A stretch of 64,000 nucleotides of DNA from Saccharopolyspora dendranthemae (GCF_007829955.1 NZ_VIWX01000001.1:1426001-1490000), one strand, 5' to 3'; positions 15,816 through 25,036 are shown, counted from the first letter of the stretch. Notes: generated from the letters alone by a model not told the origin. Numbers and translations are program-made.

Positions 15816-18182
15816 GTGGTCTCCACTGCCAAGGCCCGCGTGCGTGAATCGGCGGGCAACCTCCCGGCCGACGTGACGAGCTTCGTCGGCCGGCGTCGTG
15901 AGATCACCCTCACCAAGCGACTGTTCTCCGAGTCGCGCGTGGTCACCCTCACCGGGCCCGGCGGAGTGGGCAAGACCCGGCTGGCCGTGCGCGTGGCCTC
16001 CAACATGCGCCGCTCGTTCCGCGACAAGGCCTGGTTCGTGGAGCTGGAGAACCTCGACGACGGCGCGCTGGTGCTCGACGCCGTCATCGAGCAGCTCGGA
16101 CTCGGCGGCCCGTCCGCCGCCGCGAGCCTGGAGACGATCGTCGACCAGCTCAAGAACCGCGAGATGCTGCTGGTCCTGGACAACTGCGAGCACGTGATCG
16201 AGGACGTCGCGCTGCTGGTCGACGCGATCATGCGCTGGTGCCCCGGCGTCCGCGTGCTGGCCACCAGCAGGCAGTCGCTGGGCGTGGCGGGCGAGTCCAC
16301 CGTCGTCGTGCCGCCGATGCAGGTGCCCGATCTCGACCACCTGCCGCCCGCCGAGGCCTACGAGCAGTTCGCCTCGGTCCGGCTGTTCGTCGACCGCGCC
16401 AAGGCCGCCGTTCCGGAGTTCGAGGTCACCGCCGACAACGCCGAGGCGCTGATGCGGCTGTGCCACCACCTCGACGGGAACCCGCTGGCCATAGAGCTGG
16501 CGGCGGTGCGCCTGCGGTCGCTGTCGCTGCAGCAGCTGGAGGAGCGCCTCGCCGAGCGGTACGACCTGCTCACCGAGGGCCGTCGCGGCGCTCCCGCACG
16601 CCAGCAGACGCTGCGGGCGCTGATCGACTGGAGCTACGAGTTGCTCGACGAGCGCGACCGGCGGGCGTGGGCCCGGATGTCGGTGTTCTCCGGCAGCTTC
16701 GACCTCGCCGCCGCCGAGCACGTCGCGGGCGACGGCAAGGGCGTCGACATCCTCACCGCCGTGCACTCGCTGGTCGACAAGTCCGTGCTGATGCGCGAGG
16801 AGGACGGCGGCGAGGTCCGCTACCGGCTGACCCACACGCTGCGCGAGTACGGCATGGACAAGCTCGCCGCGTACGGCGAGGTCGACCTCGTGCGAGGCCG
16901 GCACTGCAGCTTCTTCGCGGAGCTCAGCGCGCGGTTCGCCGCCGAGTGGATCGGCCCCGACCAGCCCGCGTGGGTGCAGCGGTTGCGGCACGAGCAGGAC
17001 AACCTGCGGATGGCCCTGAAACACGCCTCCGAGGGCACCGACACCGGGGGCACGGCGCTGCGGCTGGTCACCGACCTCTGGCAGTACTGGGGGATCCGCG
17101 GCCTGAACACCGAGGCCCGCCACTGGCTGGACGAGGCCCTGGAGAGCACCCCTCGCGACCTGCCCGAACGCGCCAAGGCGCTGCGGGTCAGCGCGTGGTT
17201 CGCGCTGCTGCAGGGCGATCTGGAGAAGGTGCAGCCCGCGCTGGAGCGCGCGACCGTCCTCGCCACCCAGCGCGGTGACGAGATCGAGCGCGCCTACCTG
17301 ACGCTGCTGCACGGGCTGATCGCGTTCTTCCAGAACGACCAGCGGCGCGGTGCCGAACTGGCCGGCGGGGCGCTGGAGCAGTTCCGACGGCACGAGGAGC
17401 TGGCCGGTGAGCTGTGGTCGCTGCACGCGCTCGGCCTGATCAACGGCGTGGGCGCCGATCCCGACGCGGGGTTGCGGCTGCTCGCCGAGTGCATCCAGCT
17501 GTCCACCGAGCACGGCGAGCTGTACTGGCGCTCCTACGCGCAGTGGGCGACGGCGCAGGTGCAGATGCTGCGCGACCGCGCCGACCGGGCGGAGAACTCG
17601 GTGAAGGAGGCGCTGCGGCTGCAGCGCAGGCTCGACAACCGGCTGGGCAGCGCGTTCAGCCTGGACACGCTCGCCTGGATCGCGCACCGGCAGCAGCGGT
17701 TCGAGCGCGCTGCCCGGTTGCTGGGCACGTCCTCGGCGCTGTGGGACGCGGTGCGCTCGGCCCCCGGGTACTGGGCCCGGTTCGCCGGTGATCACGACCA
17801 GCACCTGATGCAGATCCGCACGGCGCTGGGGCCGGAGTCCTTCGACGAGCAGTACGAGCGCGGCCGGGAGATGTCCCTGACGCACGCGGTGGACTACGCG
17901 CTGGAGATCAAGCAGAGCGGCAAGCGCTCGTCCTCCGGTTCGGAGTCCGAGGACAACGTCCACCCGATGCCGCTGACCCGCCGCGAGCGCCAGATCGCCG
18001 ATCTGGTCAGCCAGGGGCGCACCAACAAGGACATCGCCGAGAACCTGGTGATCGCTCAGCGGACCGTCGAAGGCCACGTGCAGAACATCCTGACCAAGCT
18101 CGACTTCACCTCCCGCGCGCAGATCGCGGGGTGGGTCGCGGGCCAGCGAACGGGTGACGGAGCCGACAGCGAAGCCCTGTAA
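15816..18182 (+). CDS. AfsR/LuxR-type ATPase transcriptional regulator (NB-ARC + TPR + LuxR HTH)
   Basis: 788-residue STAND-type regulator. After a short N-terminus (PADVTSFVGRRREI) comes the P-loop GPGGVGKT (47-54), Walker B LLVLDNCEHV, sensor ATSRQSLGV and GNPLAIELAA, then a winged helix, a long region of TPR-like helices (about 390-680), and a C-terminal LuxR/GerE HTH from about residue 720 (LTRRERQIADLVSQGRTNKDI ... RTVEGHVQNILTKL). Such proteins bind ATP and activate target genes, often for secondary metabolism. Start GTG 15816 follows the intergenic hairpin; longer upstream readings cross a repeat and another gene. Target genes are unknown. Confidence 0.88.
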   Translation: MVSTAKARVRESAGNLPADVTSFVGRRREITLTKRLFSESRVVTLTGPGGVGKTRLAVRVASNMRRSFRDKAWFVELENLDDGALVLDAVIEQLGLGGPSAAASLETIVDQLKNREMLLVLDNCEHVIEDVALLVDAIMRWCPGVRVLATSRQSLGVAGESTVVVPPMQVPDLDHLPPAEAYEQFASVRLFVDRAKAAVPEFEVTADNAEALMRLCHHLDGNPLAIELAAVRLRSLSLQQLEERLAERYDLLTEGRRGAPARQQTLRALIDWSYELLDERDRRAWARMSVFSGSFDLAAAEHVAGDGKGVDILTAVHSLVDKSVLMREEDGGEVRYRLTHTLREYGMDKLAAYGEVDLVRGRHCSFFAELSARFAAEWIGPDQPAWVQRLRHEQDNLRMALKHASEGTDTGGTALRLVTDLWQYWGIRGLNTEARHWLDEALESTPRDLPERAKALRVSAWFALLQGDLEKVQPALERATVLATQRGDEIERAYLTLLHGLIAFFQNDQRRGAELAGGALEQFRRHEELAGELWSLHALGLINGVGADPDAGLRLLAECIQLSTEHGELYWRSYAQWATAQVQMLRDRADRAENSVKEALRLQRRLDNRLGSAFSLDTLAWIAHRQQRFERAARLLGTSSALWDAVRSAPGYWARFAGDHDQHLMQIRTALGPESFDEQYERGREMSLTHAVDYALEIKQSGKRSSSGSESEDNVHPMPLTRRERQIADLVSQGRTNKDIAENLVIAQRTVEGHVQNILTKLDFTSRAQIAGWVAGQRTGDGADSEAL

Positions 18183-18311
18183 CGTTCTTGCCTACTATCA
18201 CATTGGGTAGTTAAAAACGTTCTTCGAACTGCCCGAATAGCCCAATCTAGGTAGTCGACCCCGTAGAAACCACCATGCACGGTGACTCTCCGTTCCGGAG
18301 TCTGGGTTCTC
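18183..18311 (+). promoter_or_regulatory. leader region of the transglycosylase gene
   Basis: Relatively AT-rich. It contains the direct repeat AACGTTCTT (18181-18189 and 18216-18224) and an ATTGGG/CCCAAT inverted pair (18202-18207, 18241-18246). These could be regulator sites. I see no classical c-di-AMP riboswitch, which often precedes genes of this type in actinobacteria. Confidence 0.4.
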
Positions 18312-19133
18312 GTGACCCCCGACGACACGAAGAACCCCGACCAGATCACCCCCGACACCCCGCAGGATCAGCAGACCGGCCGGCACCGTTGGGAGAGGAC
18401 GGTGCCCTTCGGCAACCGACTGCGCGCGACCTTCCTCGGCGAGTCCGGCGACCGCTCGCACCGCGTCGCCCCCAAGATGCGCTCGCTGCAGATCGGCACC
18501 GCCGTGGCGGCCTTCGGCGTGCTCGGCGTGTTCACCGCCGGAGCCGGCGGCGAGGACGTCGCCACCCAGAGCGCGCCGGTCCACCAGGCCGCCGAGGTCG
18601 CCCCGCTGGCCGCAGCCCCCGCGGCGCAGCACCCCGTTCCCGCCCCCGCTCCGATCGTCCAGCCCCAGGCCGCGCCCGCCCCCGTCGCGCAGCCCGCACC
18701 GGTCGACCTGCCCGCACCGCTCGCCGAGTCCGTCCCGGCTCCCGCAGCCGTGCCGGCACCGGAGGAGAAGCCCAAGGACCAGGTCGACGCCTGGATCAAG
18801 GAAGCGATCAAGGTTCTGGAGCGCCACGGCGTCTCCCGCGACCAGATCGACTCCGAGGCCATCCGGACGATCATCATGAAGGAGTCCAACGGCAACCCGA
18901 GCGCCACGAACAACTGGGACTCCAACGCCGCGGCCGGCACCCCGTCGATCGGTCTGATGCAGACCATCGAGCCGACCTTCCAGTCGTTCGCCGTTCCGGG
19001 CCACCAGAACATCTACGACCCGGTCGACAACATCGTCGCCGCCACCCGCTACTCGATCGACCGCTACGGCTCCGTCGCCGACGTGCCGGGCGTCTCGGGC
19101 CTGCGTTCCGGAGGCAGCTACCAGGGCTACTGA
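18312..19133 (+). CDS. secreted lytic transglycosylase (SLT domain)
   Basis: 273 residues from GTG 18312 (GGAG about eleven bases upstream); GTG 18282 in the same frame is an alternative. A charged N-terminus precedes one hydrophobic segment (about 61-78, IGTAVAAFGVLGVFTAGAGG), then a Pro/Ala-rich wall-spanning linker (about 90-150), then a goose-lysozyme-like SLT domain with the catalytic glutamate in IIMKESNGNP (E191) and GLMQTIEPTFQSFAVPGH ... NIVAATRYSIDRYG. It would cleave peptidoglycan glycan strands outside the membrane, like related transglycosylases and resuscitation factors of actinomycetes. Confidence 0.87.
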   Translation: MTPDDTKNPDQITPDTPQDQQTGRHRWERTVPFGNRLRATFLGESGDRSHRVAPKMRSLQIGTAVAAFGVLGVFTAGAGGEDVATQSAPVHQAAEVAPLAAAPAAQHPVPAPAPIVQPQAAPAPVAQPAPVDLPAPLAESVPAPAAVPAPEEKPKDQVDAWIKEAIKVLERHGVSRDQIDSEAIRTIIMKESNGNPSATNNWDSNAAAGTPSIGLMQTIEPTFQSFAVPGHQNIYDPVDNIVAATRYSIDRYGSVADVPGVSGLRSGGSYQGY

Positions 19134-19160
19134 TCCCGGGGTTGCTGATCCCGACCCGGC

Positions 19161-19200
19161 GAATCCCCCGCGACCGCTCCCCCGAGGTCGCGGGGGATTC
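19161..19200 (+). terminator. terminator after transglycosylase gene
   Basis: Perfect 15-base stem GAATCCCCCGCGACC (19161-19175) and GGTCGCGGGGGATTC (19186-19200) with a 10-base loop, 27 bases after the stop codon. No T-run, as is common in high-GC actinomycetes. Confidence 0.85.
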
Positions 19201-19231
19201 GTGCGTCCGGCACTCCCGCCGCCGCACCAGG

Positions 19232-19301
19232 TCCCAGTTTTAGTCCAAACTGAGCCATGATCATGCCCGAAATGTCGGCTCAGTTAGGACTAAAACTGGG
19301 A
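19232..19301 (-). repeat. 70-base palindromic element, copy 2
   Basis: Same 70-base unit as at 14826 but in reverse orientation: the GACATTTCGG marker is on the minus strand. Arms are 25 bases with one mismatch. Located between the convergent transglycosylase and gntR genes. Confidence 0.95.
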
Positions 19302-19543
19302 CCTGCCTGGGCGGCAGCCGTTGCTTCAGGCGTGGGACTAAGCCCGCACCGCGGTGCCTTCCCCTGTGGGGATTTCTTACCCGCTGTCTGGCGAGTACGC
19401 CGCGACGCCGATGTCCACCCCCGGGGTAAGCGGAAGACATCAGGAGTGGCGCACGGAGTCCAGGCGGCGTGTGAGGTTCCGCTACCCGCACCGCCACGCA
19501 AAGTGATTCTGCAATGATCCCTAAAACTGGGAGTGGGTGACGC
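19302..19543. repeat. repeat remnants in convergent gap
   Basis: Rest of the 410-base gene-free gap. Bases 19467-19500 (GCGTGTGAGGTTCCGCTACC then CGCACCGCCACGCA) match the right half of the family 2 repeat. Bases 19521-19532 (CTAAAACTGGGA) are a leftover right end of the 70-base element, next to the gntR 3' end. I see no gene in it. Confidence 0.65.
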
Positions 19544-20236
19544 TCAGGGCTCCAGGCCCTCGAGGGTGCCTTCGAGTGCTTCGGCGACGAGTTCGCGCAT
19601 GGCCCACTCGGCGCGAACCTTGTCGCCCGCGCGGATGCACTCGGCGATCTCGCAGTGCAGGCGGACCGCGACCGCACGCGGGTGGATCGGCATCAGGCCC
19701 TGCCCGGCGCGCCAGCGCAGCAGCTCCTCGACGACCTCGTGGAGCTGGGCGAACAGCTCGTTGCCGGAGGCGCTGAGGATCAACCGGTGGAACTCGACGT
19801 CGGCGTCCATGAACGCGTCGAGATCGCCCGCGCGCGAGGTGGCCACCATCCGCTCGGCGAGCGTGACCAGGCGGGCGGCGTGCTCGTCCGCCGCGCGGTC
19901 GGCGGCGGCCGCGGCGGCGACCGGCTCGACGGCGGTGCGCAGCTCGGCGAGGGTCTTGAGCTCGGCCGAGCGGTCGGCGGCCAGCCTCCAGCGGATCAGC
20001 ATCGGGTCGAAGCTGTTCCACTCCTCGCGCGGGCGCACCACGATGCCGACCCGCTTGCGGCCCACGACCAGCCGGATGGAGCCGAGCGTGCGCACCACTT
20101 CGCGGGCGACGCTGCGCGAGATCCCGAACCGGTCCTCCAGCTGCTCGATGCGCAGCACGCTGCCGGGCGCGTGGGTGCCCGCGGCGATCTCCCGCCCGAG
20201 CACTTCCAGCACCTTGCCGTGCAGCCCGCCGCTCAT
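19544..20236 (-). CDS. GntR-family (FCD/FadR subfamily) repressor
   Basis: 230 residues: N-terminal winged HTH (about 5-70, LRIEQLEDRFGISRSVAREVVRTL) and a C-terminal all-helical FCD domain with the metal-binding pattern D-x4-H (DVEFHRLIL) and later histidines. Divergent from the GntP permease, with two GT-N3-AC operators in the gap, so it most likely represses gluconate (or similar sugar acid) uptake until the ligand appears. No gluconate kinase gene is adjacent. Confidence 0.9.
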   Translation of the reverse strand: MSGGLHGKVLEVLGREIAAGTHAPGSVLRIEQLEDRFGISRSVAREVVRTLGSIRLVVGRKRVGIVVRPREEWNSFDPMLIRWRLAADRSAELKTLAELRTAVEPVAAAAAADRAADEHAARLVTLAERMVATSRAGDLDAFMDADVEFHRLILSASGNELFAQLHEVVEELLRWRAGQGLMPIHPRAVAVRLHCEIAECIRAGDKVRAEWAMRELVAEALEGTLEGLEP

Positions 20237-20315
20237 CCGACACGCTCCTTCACCGGTGAAAACGCGTTCGACCAGTGCCCGAGAGTAGGCGGCGACCCCG
20301 GGTGACGGGCGTAAC

Positions 20316-20357
20316 AGTCATACTTAATCGGTAAGGAAGAGCTAAAAGTCATACTTA
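20316..20357. promoter_or_regulatory. two GntR-type operator sites
   Basis: AGTCATACTTA occurs twice (20316-20326 and 20347-20357), 31 bases apart, about three helical turns. Each contains AGT-CAT-ACT, matching the GT-N3-AC core typical of FCD/FadR-type regulators. They lie between gntR and gntP. Confidence 0.7.
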
Positions 20358-20403
20358 TTGCTTAGGCTGTGGCGCGCACCAGCTGCTCAACGAGGAGCCC
20401 CCC

Positions 20404-21792
20404 ATGCTTTCCAGCCTTCCCGCCCCGCTCACCCAGGCAGCGGCCTGGACGGCGCACGACACCCGCCTGCTGAGCGCCGCGGTCGCCGGCATCGCGGTGA
20501 TCGTGCTGCTGATCAGCTGGGCGAAGCTTCATCCCTTCCTCTCCCTCGCCATCGGCGCGACCACCCTCGGCGTGGTCGCGGGGATGCCCTTCGCCGACCT
20601 CGTGGACACCTTCACCAAGGGCCTGGGCGAGACCGTCGGCGACGTCGGACTGCTCGTCGCGCTGGGCGCGATGCTCGGCAAGCTGCTCACCGACACCGGC
20701 GGCGCCGACCGGGTGGTCGAGACGGTGATGCGCCGGACCACGAGCAAGACCTTGCCGTGGGCGATGGTGTTCATCGCCGCGCTGCTGGGTCTGCCGATGT
20801 TCTTCGAGGTCGGCGTCGTGCTGCTGGTCCCGGTGGTGGTCATGGTCGCCGCCCGGACCGAGCAGCCGATGCTGCGGATCGGCATCCCCGCGCTGGCCGG
20901 TCTGTCGATCCTGCACGGACTCGTCCCGCCGCACCCCGGCCCGCTGGCCGCCGTCGACGCGCTGCACGTCGACCTCGGGATCACGCTGGCGCTGGGCATC
21001 GTGGTGGCGATCCCGACCGCGATCGTGGCCGGCCCGCTGTTCGGCTCCTACATCTCCCGGCGCGTCGACCTGCCGCCCGCCACCCAGCTCCTGGGCAAGA
21101 CCCCGGAGAAGGAGGAGCACCCGCACCGGCCGAGCTTCGTCGCCGCCGTGGCGATGCTGCTGCTGCCGGTCGTGCTGATGCTGTGCAAGTCGGTCGCCGA
21201 CCTGACCCTGCCCGAGGACTCGCTCGGGTACACGGTCCTGGACACCATCGGCACGCCGGTCGTGGCGATGATGCTGACGGTCCTGATCGCGATCGTGGTG
21301 CTGGGCCGCGGCGCCCGGTTCTCCCGCAACCAGCTCTCCGACGTCGTCGGCGGCTCGCTGCCCGCCATCGCCGGGATCATCCTGATCGTCGGTGCCGGTG
21401 GCGGTTTCAAGGAGACGCTGGTCGAATCCGGCGTGAACAACACGATCACCGGTCTGGCTACCGGTGCCAGCCTCTCGCCGCTGGTGCTGGGCTGGCTGAT
21501 CGCCGTCGGCATCCGCGTCGCGACGGGTTCGGCGACGGTGGCCACGATCTCGGCCGCCGGGATGGTCGCCCCGATGGTGATGGGTCTGCCACCCGCGCAG
21601 GGCGCGCTGGTCGCGCTGGCCATCGGCTCCGGCTCGCTGTTCCTCTCGCACGTCAACGACGCCGGGTTCTGGCTGGTCAAGGAGTACTTCGGGATGACCG
21701 TCGGCCAGACCCTCAAGACGTGGTCGGCGATGGAGACCCTCCTCTCGGTCGTCTCCTTCGTCGTGATCCTCGGAATCTCCGCAGTCGTCTGA
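20404..21792 (+). CDS. GntP family gluconate permease
   Basis: 462-residue inner-membrane symporter with about 12-14 hydrophobic segments. GntP-family pieces: FADLVDTFTKGLGETVGDVGLLVALGAMLGKLL, LPWAMVFIAALLGLPMFFEVG, the conserved LVPPHPGPLAA and late SHVNDAGFWLVKEYFGMT. AGGAG lies shortly before ATG 20404. It imports gluconate or related sugar acids. Divergent gntR and its operators imply induction by the substrate. Confidence 0.93.
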   Translation: MLSSLPAPLTQAAAWTAHDTRLLSAAVAGIAVIVLLISWAKLHPFLSLAIGATTLGVVAGMPFADLVDTFTKGLGETVGDVGLLVALGAMLGKLLTDTGGADRVVETVMRRTTSKTLPWAMVFIAALLGLPMFFEVGVVLLVPVVVMVAARTEQPMLRIGIPALAGLSILHGLVPPHPGPLAAVDALHVDLGITLALGIVVAIPTAIVAGPLFGSYISRRVDLPPATQLLGKTPEKEEHPHRPSFVAAVAMLLLPVVLMLCKSVADLTLPEDSLGYTVLDTIGTPVVAMMLTVLIAIVVLGRGARFSRNQLSDVVGGSLPAIAGIILIVGAGGGFKETLVESGVNNTITGLATGASLSPLVLGWLIAVGIRVATGSATVATISAAGMVAPMVMGLPPAQGALVALAIGSGSLFLSHVNDAGFWLVKEYFGMTVGQTLKTWSAMETLLSVVSFVVILGISAVV

Positions 21793-21805
21793 CGACTGCC
21801 ACCCA

Positions 21806-21849
21806 GGTGAACCCCCTGCGGCCCCGTCCCCCGGGCCAGGGGGTTCACC
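21806..21849 (+). terminator. terminator after gntP
   Basis: 13-base perfect stem GGTGAACCCCCTG (21806-21818) and CAGGGGGTTCACC (21837-21849), starting 14 bases after the gntP stop. Confidence 0.85.
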
Positions 21850-21959
21850 GCTCTCCGCCCCCTGCACGGCACCCGCGCCCGGGTGTGCGATTCCCGCTGA
21901 AATCCGTGCGCCGTGCCGGCACCGGCGCGCGACTGGACGCCCGGGCTCCGGAGGCGCGG

Positions 21960-21989
21960 TATATTGGCAGGTCGGGCCATGAAGGCCCG
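21960..21989 (+). promoter_or_regulatory. helD promoter -10 and leader hairpin
   Basis: TATATT (21960-21965) is a good -10 box in an otherwise GC-rich stretch; the -35 is unclear. Just after the expected start is a hairpin CGGGCC-ATGAA-GGCCCG (21973-21989). It may protect the 5' end or act in regulation. Confidence 0.5.
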
Positions 21990-22023
21990 GTTGTCTTGTC
22001 CGCGCCTGGTTTGAGGTGGCGAA

Positions 22024-24318
22024 TTGTCCGACGCCCGAGTTGATCGGGAAACCGTCCGTGCCGAGGAGATCGCGGCCGAGCAGCGCTACCTGAACGTGCT
22101 GTACGGCAAGCTCGACGATCTGAGAGCGGAGACCACCCAGCGGCTCAAGGACACGCTGCGCGACAGCGGCGGCCCGCCGCAGGCCCGCACCGAGCGCGAC
22201 ATCTCCACCCGGATGTACACCGACAAGCTGACCCAGCTCAGCGCGGTGGAACACGGGATGTGCTTCGGTCGCCTGGATCTCGACGGCGGTGAGACCTTCC
22301 ACGTCGGCAGGCTCGGCCTGTTCGACGAGGACAACGAGTACGAGCCGCTGCTGCTGGACTGGCGCGCACCGGCGGCTCGCCCGTTCTACCTGGCCACCGC
22401 CGCCGCTCGCGACGACGTGCAGCGGCGCAGGCACCTCAAGACCAGCTGGCGCAAGGTCCTCGACTACGAGGACGAGATCCTCGATCTCGACGCGGCCGAG
22501 CAGGGCAGCGATCTCGGCTTGGCGGGAGAGGCGACGCTGCTGGCGCGGCTCGACGCCCGGCGCACCGGTGAGATGCAGGACATCGTCTCCACGATCCAGG
22601 CCGAGCAGGACCGCATCATCCGCGCGGGCATGAACGGCGTGCTGGTAGTGCAGGGCGGACCGGGTACCGGCAAGACCGCCGTCGCGCTGCACCGCGCGGC
22701 CTACCTGCTCTACACGTTCCGCGAGCAGCTCTCCAAGCGCGGCGTCCTGGTGGTGGGGCCGAACCCGACGTTCCTGCGCTACATCGGCCAGGTGCTGCCG
22801 TCGCTGGGCGAGACCGGAGTATTGCTGTCCACTGTGGGCAGTCTCTACCCCGGGATCGTCGCGACCGGAACCGAATCCGCGCGCACCGCCGAGATCAAGG
22901 GGCGGCAGAGCATGACCGACGTGCTCACCGCCGCGGTCCGGGACCGGCAGCAGGTGCCGCGCGACGGCGTCGAGGTCACCTTCGACCGCGAGCCGCTCCA
23001 CCTGCGCCGCAAGGACGCCACCGCCGCGCGCACCCGCGCCCGCCGGACCCGCCGCCCGCACAACCTGGCCCGCAGGGTCTTCCAGGACGAGATGTTCCGC
23101 GCGCTGACCCTGCAGGTCGCCGACCGGCTCGGCCGGGAGCTGCTGGACCGGCGCGATCTGGACGAGATCAACACCGAGCTGCGGGCCGAGCCCGCCGTGA
23201 CCGCCGCTCTCGACGAGCTGTGGCCGGAGATGGGCCCGCAGGTGCTGCTCGACGAGCTGCTCAGCTCGCCGGACCGGCTGGCCACGGCCACGGCGAAGCC
23301 CCTCGACGACGACGAGCGCGACGCCCTGCTGCGCCCGGCGGGCACGCCGTGGACCCCGGCCGACGTGCCACTGCTGGACGAGCTGGCCGAGCTGCTCGGC
23401 GAGGACGACGCGCAGCAGCGGGCCGACCGCGAGCGCCAGGAGCGCGAAGAACTCGCCTACGCGCAGGGCGTTCTGCACATCATGGAGCAGGACGAGGAGA
23501 TCGCCGACGAGGAGCGGCTCCGGGTCTCCGACGTGCTCGACGCCGAGCTGCTGGCCGAGCGGTTCCGCACCAGCAGCGATCTGACCGCCGCCGAACGCGC
23601 CGCCGAGGACCGGACCTGGACCTTCGGGCACGTCATCGTCGACGAGGCCCAGGAGCTCTCGGAGATGGCGTGGCGAGTGCTGATGCGCCGCTGCCCGAGC
23701 CGGTCGATGACGCTGGTCGGCGACGTGGCGCAAACGGGCGCGCCGGCCGGCGCGAGGTCGTGGGACGAGGTGCTCAGCCCGTACGTGCAGGACCGCTGGA
23801 ACCTGGCGGAGCTGACGGTCAACTACCGGACCCCGACCGAGATCATGGACGTGGCCGCCGAGGTTCTGTCCGACATGGACACGGATCTGGAGCCGCCGCA
23901 GTCGGTCCGCAGCACCGGAAACCTGCCGTGGGCGCAGCAGATCTCGCGCGAGGACCTGGTCTCCGAGCTCCCGCACGCGGTTTCGGACGAGCTCGCCGAG
24001 GTTCCCGAGGGGCGGCTGGCGGTGCTGATGCCGCCCGACCTGCTCGCCGAGATCGGGCCGGGCCTGGCCGAGGCGCTGCCGGACGCGGTGATCGGCACGA
24101 GGTCCGACGACCTCGAATCCCCTGCGGTGCTGCTGACGATCGACGAGGCCAAGGGCCTGGAGTTCGACGCCGTGCTGCTGGTCCAGCCGGAGGAGGTGTT
24201 CGCGGCCTCCGACCGGGGCCTCAACGACCTCTACGTGGCCCTGACCCGGGCCACCCAGCGCCTCGGCATCGTCCACTCCGGCGACCTTCCCGCCACCCTG
24301 GCCCGCTCCTTCGAGTGA
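22024..24318 (+). CDS. helD: HelD-like RNA polymerase-recycling helicase (UvrD superfamily)
   Basis: 764 residues. An N-terminal coiled-coil arm (about 5-75) of the type that enters RNA polymerase channels precedes the core; Walker A is GGPGTGKT (211-218), Walker B VDEAQELS, and the late superfamily 1 motifs are TVNYRTPTEIMD, IDEAKGLEFDAVLLV and DLYVALTRATQRLG. HelD proteins remove and recycle stalled RNA polymerase, and in some actinobacteria confer rifamycin tolerance. Start is TTG 22024, with AGGTGG six bases upstream. Only 3 bases separate its stop from the convergent next gene. Confidence 0.9.
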   Translation: MSDARVDRETVRAEEIAAEQRYLNVLYGKLDDLRAETTQRLKDTLRDSGGPPQARTERDISTRMYTDKLTQLSAVEHGMCFGRLDLDGGETFHVGRLGLFDEDNEYEPLLLDWRAPAARPFYLATAAARDDVQRRRHLKTSWRKVLDYEDEILDLDAAEQGSDLGLAGEATLLARLDARRTGEMQDIVSTIQAEQDRIIRAGMNGVLVVQGGPGTGKTAVALHRAAYLLYTFREQLSKRGVLVVGPNPTFLRYIGQVLPSLGETGVLLSTVGSLYPGIVATGTESARTAEIKGRQSMTDVLTAAVRDRQQVPRDGVEVTFDREPLHLRRKDATAARTRARRTRRPHNLARRVFQDEMFRALTLQVADRLGRELLDRRDLDEINTELRAEPAVTAALDELWPEMGPQVLLDELLSSPDRLATATAKPLDDDERDALLRPAGTPWTPADVPLLDELAELLGEDDAQQRADRERQEREELAYAQGVLHIMEQDEEIADEERLRVSDVLDAELLAERFRTSSDLTAAERAAEDRTWTFGHVIVDEAQELSEMAWRVLMRRCPSRSMTLVGDVAQTGAPAGARSWDEVLSPYVQDRWNLAELTVNYRTPTEIMDVAAEVLSDMDTDLEPPQSVRSTGNLPWAQQISREDLVSELPHAVSDELAEVPEGRLAVLMPPDLLAEIGPGLAEALPDAVIGTRSDDLESPAVLLTIDEAKGLEFDAVLLVQPEEVFAASDRGLNDLYVALTRATQRLGIVHSGDLPATLARSFE

Positions 24319-24321
24319 GCC

Positions 24322-24825
24322 TCAGCGCAGCACCGGCGCCGCGTAGTGCTGCAGCGCCTGCGTGACCTGCTCGGCGCTCTCGCGGAGGGCCCCGAGCGCG
24401 ATCAGCCGGTACCCGGTCCACCCGTCGTTCTGGAACGCCCACTCCGGCGGCACGCCCGGGTTGAACCCGCCGTGGGTCCACACCACCAGGTAATCGGCGG
24501 TGCTGCGCGGATCCTTCGGCGTGGGCAGCTGCGTCACCGAGACGGCGGCGACGTACTGCCAGCCCAGCTCCACCTTCACCCGGTCCGCGGAGTGGTGGAT
24601 CAGGATCCCGCGCTCGTCGATCCGCATCGTCAGCGACCGCAGCAGGTTCTTGACGAGCTTGACCAGCCCGACCACGACAGCGACCGGTGCCAGGACCAGG
24701 AAGTACGGGATGCGCACCCCCGTCTCCCCGGTCACCGCCTCGACGAACACGTAAATCCCGCCGCAGCCCAGCGCGATCCACACGAACGCACCCAGCAACC
24801 CGGTCAAGCTCTTCCGGAAGTCCAC
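24322..24825 (-). CDS. hypothetical membrane protein
   Basis: About 167 residues from GTG 24825 (GGGGAG just upstream; ATG 24855 is an in-frame alternative). Two N-terminal hydrophobic segments (LTGLLGAFVWIALGCGGIYVF and PYFLVLAPVAVVVGLVKLV) are followed by a soluble domain with alternating strands (MRIDERGILIHHSADRVKVELGW) resembling the bacterial PH-like fold, ending in a C-terminal helix. Function unknown. It converges on helD with almost no gap. Confidence 0.75.
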   Translation of the reverse strand: MDFRKSLTGLLGAFVWIALGCGGIYVFVEAVTGETGVRIPYFLVLAPVAVVVGLVKLVKNLLRSLTMRIDERGILIHHSADRVKVELGWQYVAAVSVTQLPTPKDPRSTADYLVVWTHGGFNPGVPPEWAFQNDGWTGYRLIALGALRESAEQVTQALQHYAAPVLR

Positions 24826-24986
24826 GCTCTCTCCCCATCCATTGTGGACACTCATCAGGGCTCTCGAAGCCCGACGGGGAATGCTAGAGATCAACGACCG
24901 CGCGCGAGGCCGCTTCACCGGAACAACCTCGTGAACTACCCCACTCGACCCCGAGCAACAGGACGAACACCCCACACCGGACGACG

Positions 24987-25021
24987 AAACCCCGGCAATC
25001 GCACGAGGATTGCCGGGGTTT
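24987..25021 (-). terminator. terminator after gltBD
   Basis: 14-base perfect stem AAACCCCGGCAATC (24987-25000) and GATTGCCGGGGTTT (25008-25021) with a 7-base loop, 15 bases beyond the gltD stop on the minus strand. Confidence 0.9.
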
Positions 25022-25036
25022 CGCGTGATGGTCGCC

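Noticed and set aside
21960..22023. Rifamycin-associated element upstream of helD
   Set aside because: There is a CGGGCC/GGCCCG hairpin of similar form, but the sequence does not match the element as I remember it and its position is after the probable transcription start.
20362..24276. Very long antisense open frame (about 1300 codons) opposite gntP and helD
   Set aside because: Composition is Arg/Gln/His/Gly-rich with no domains, it lies wholly opposite two clear genes, and it is the expected artefact of third-position GC bias. The same holds for the long frames opposite gltB (26490-31184), gcvT-glyA-cycA (2885-6664) and the AfsR-like gene.
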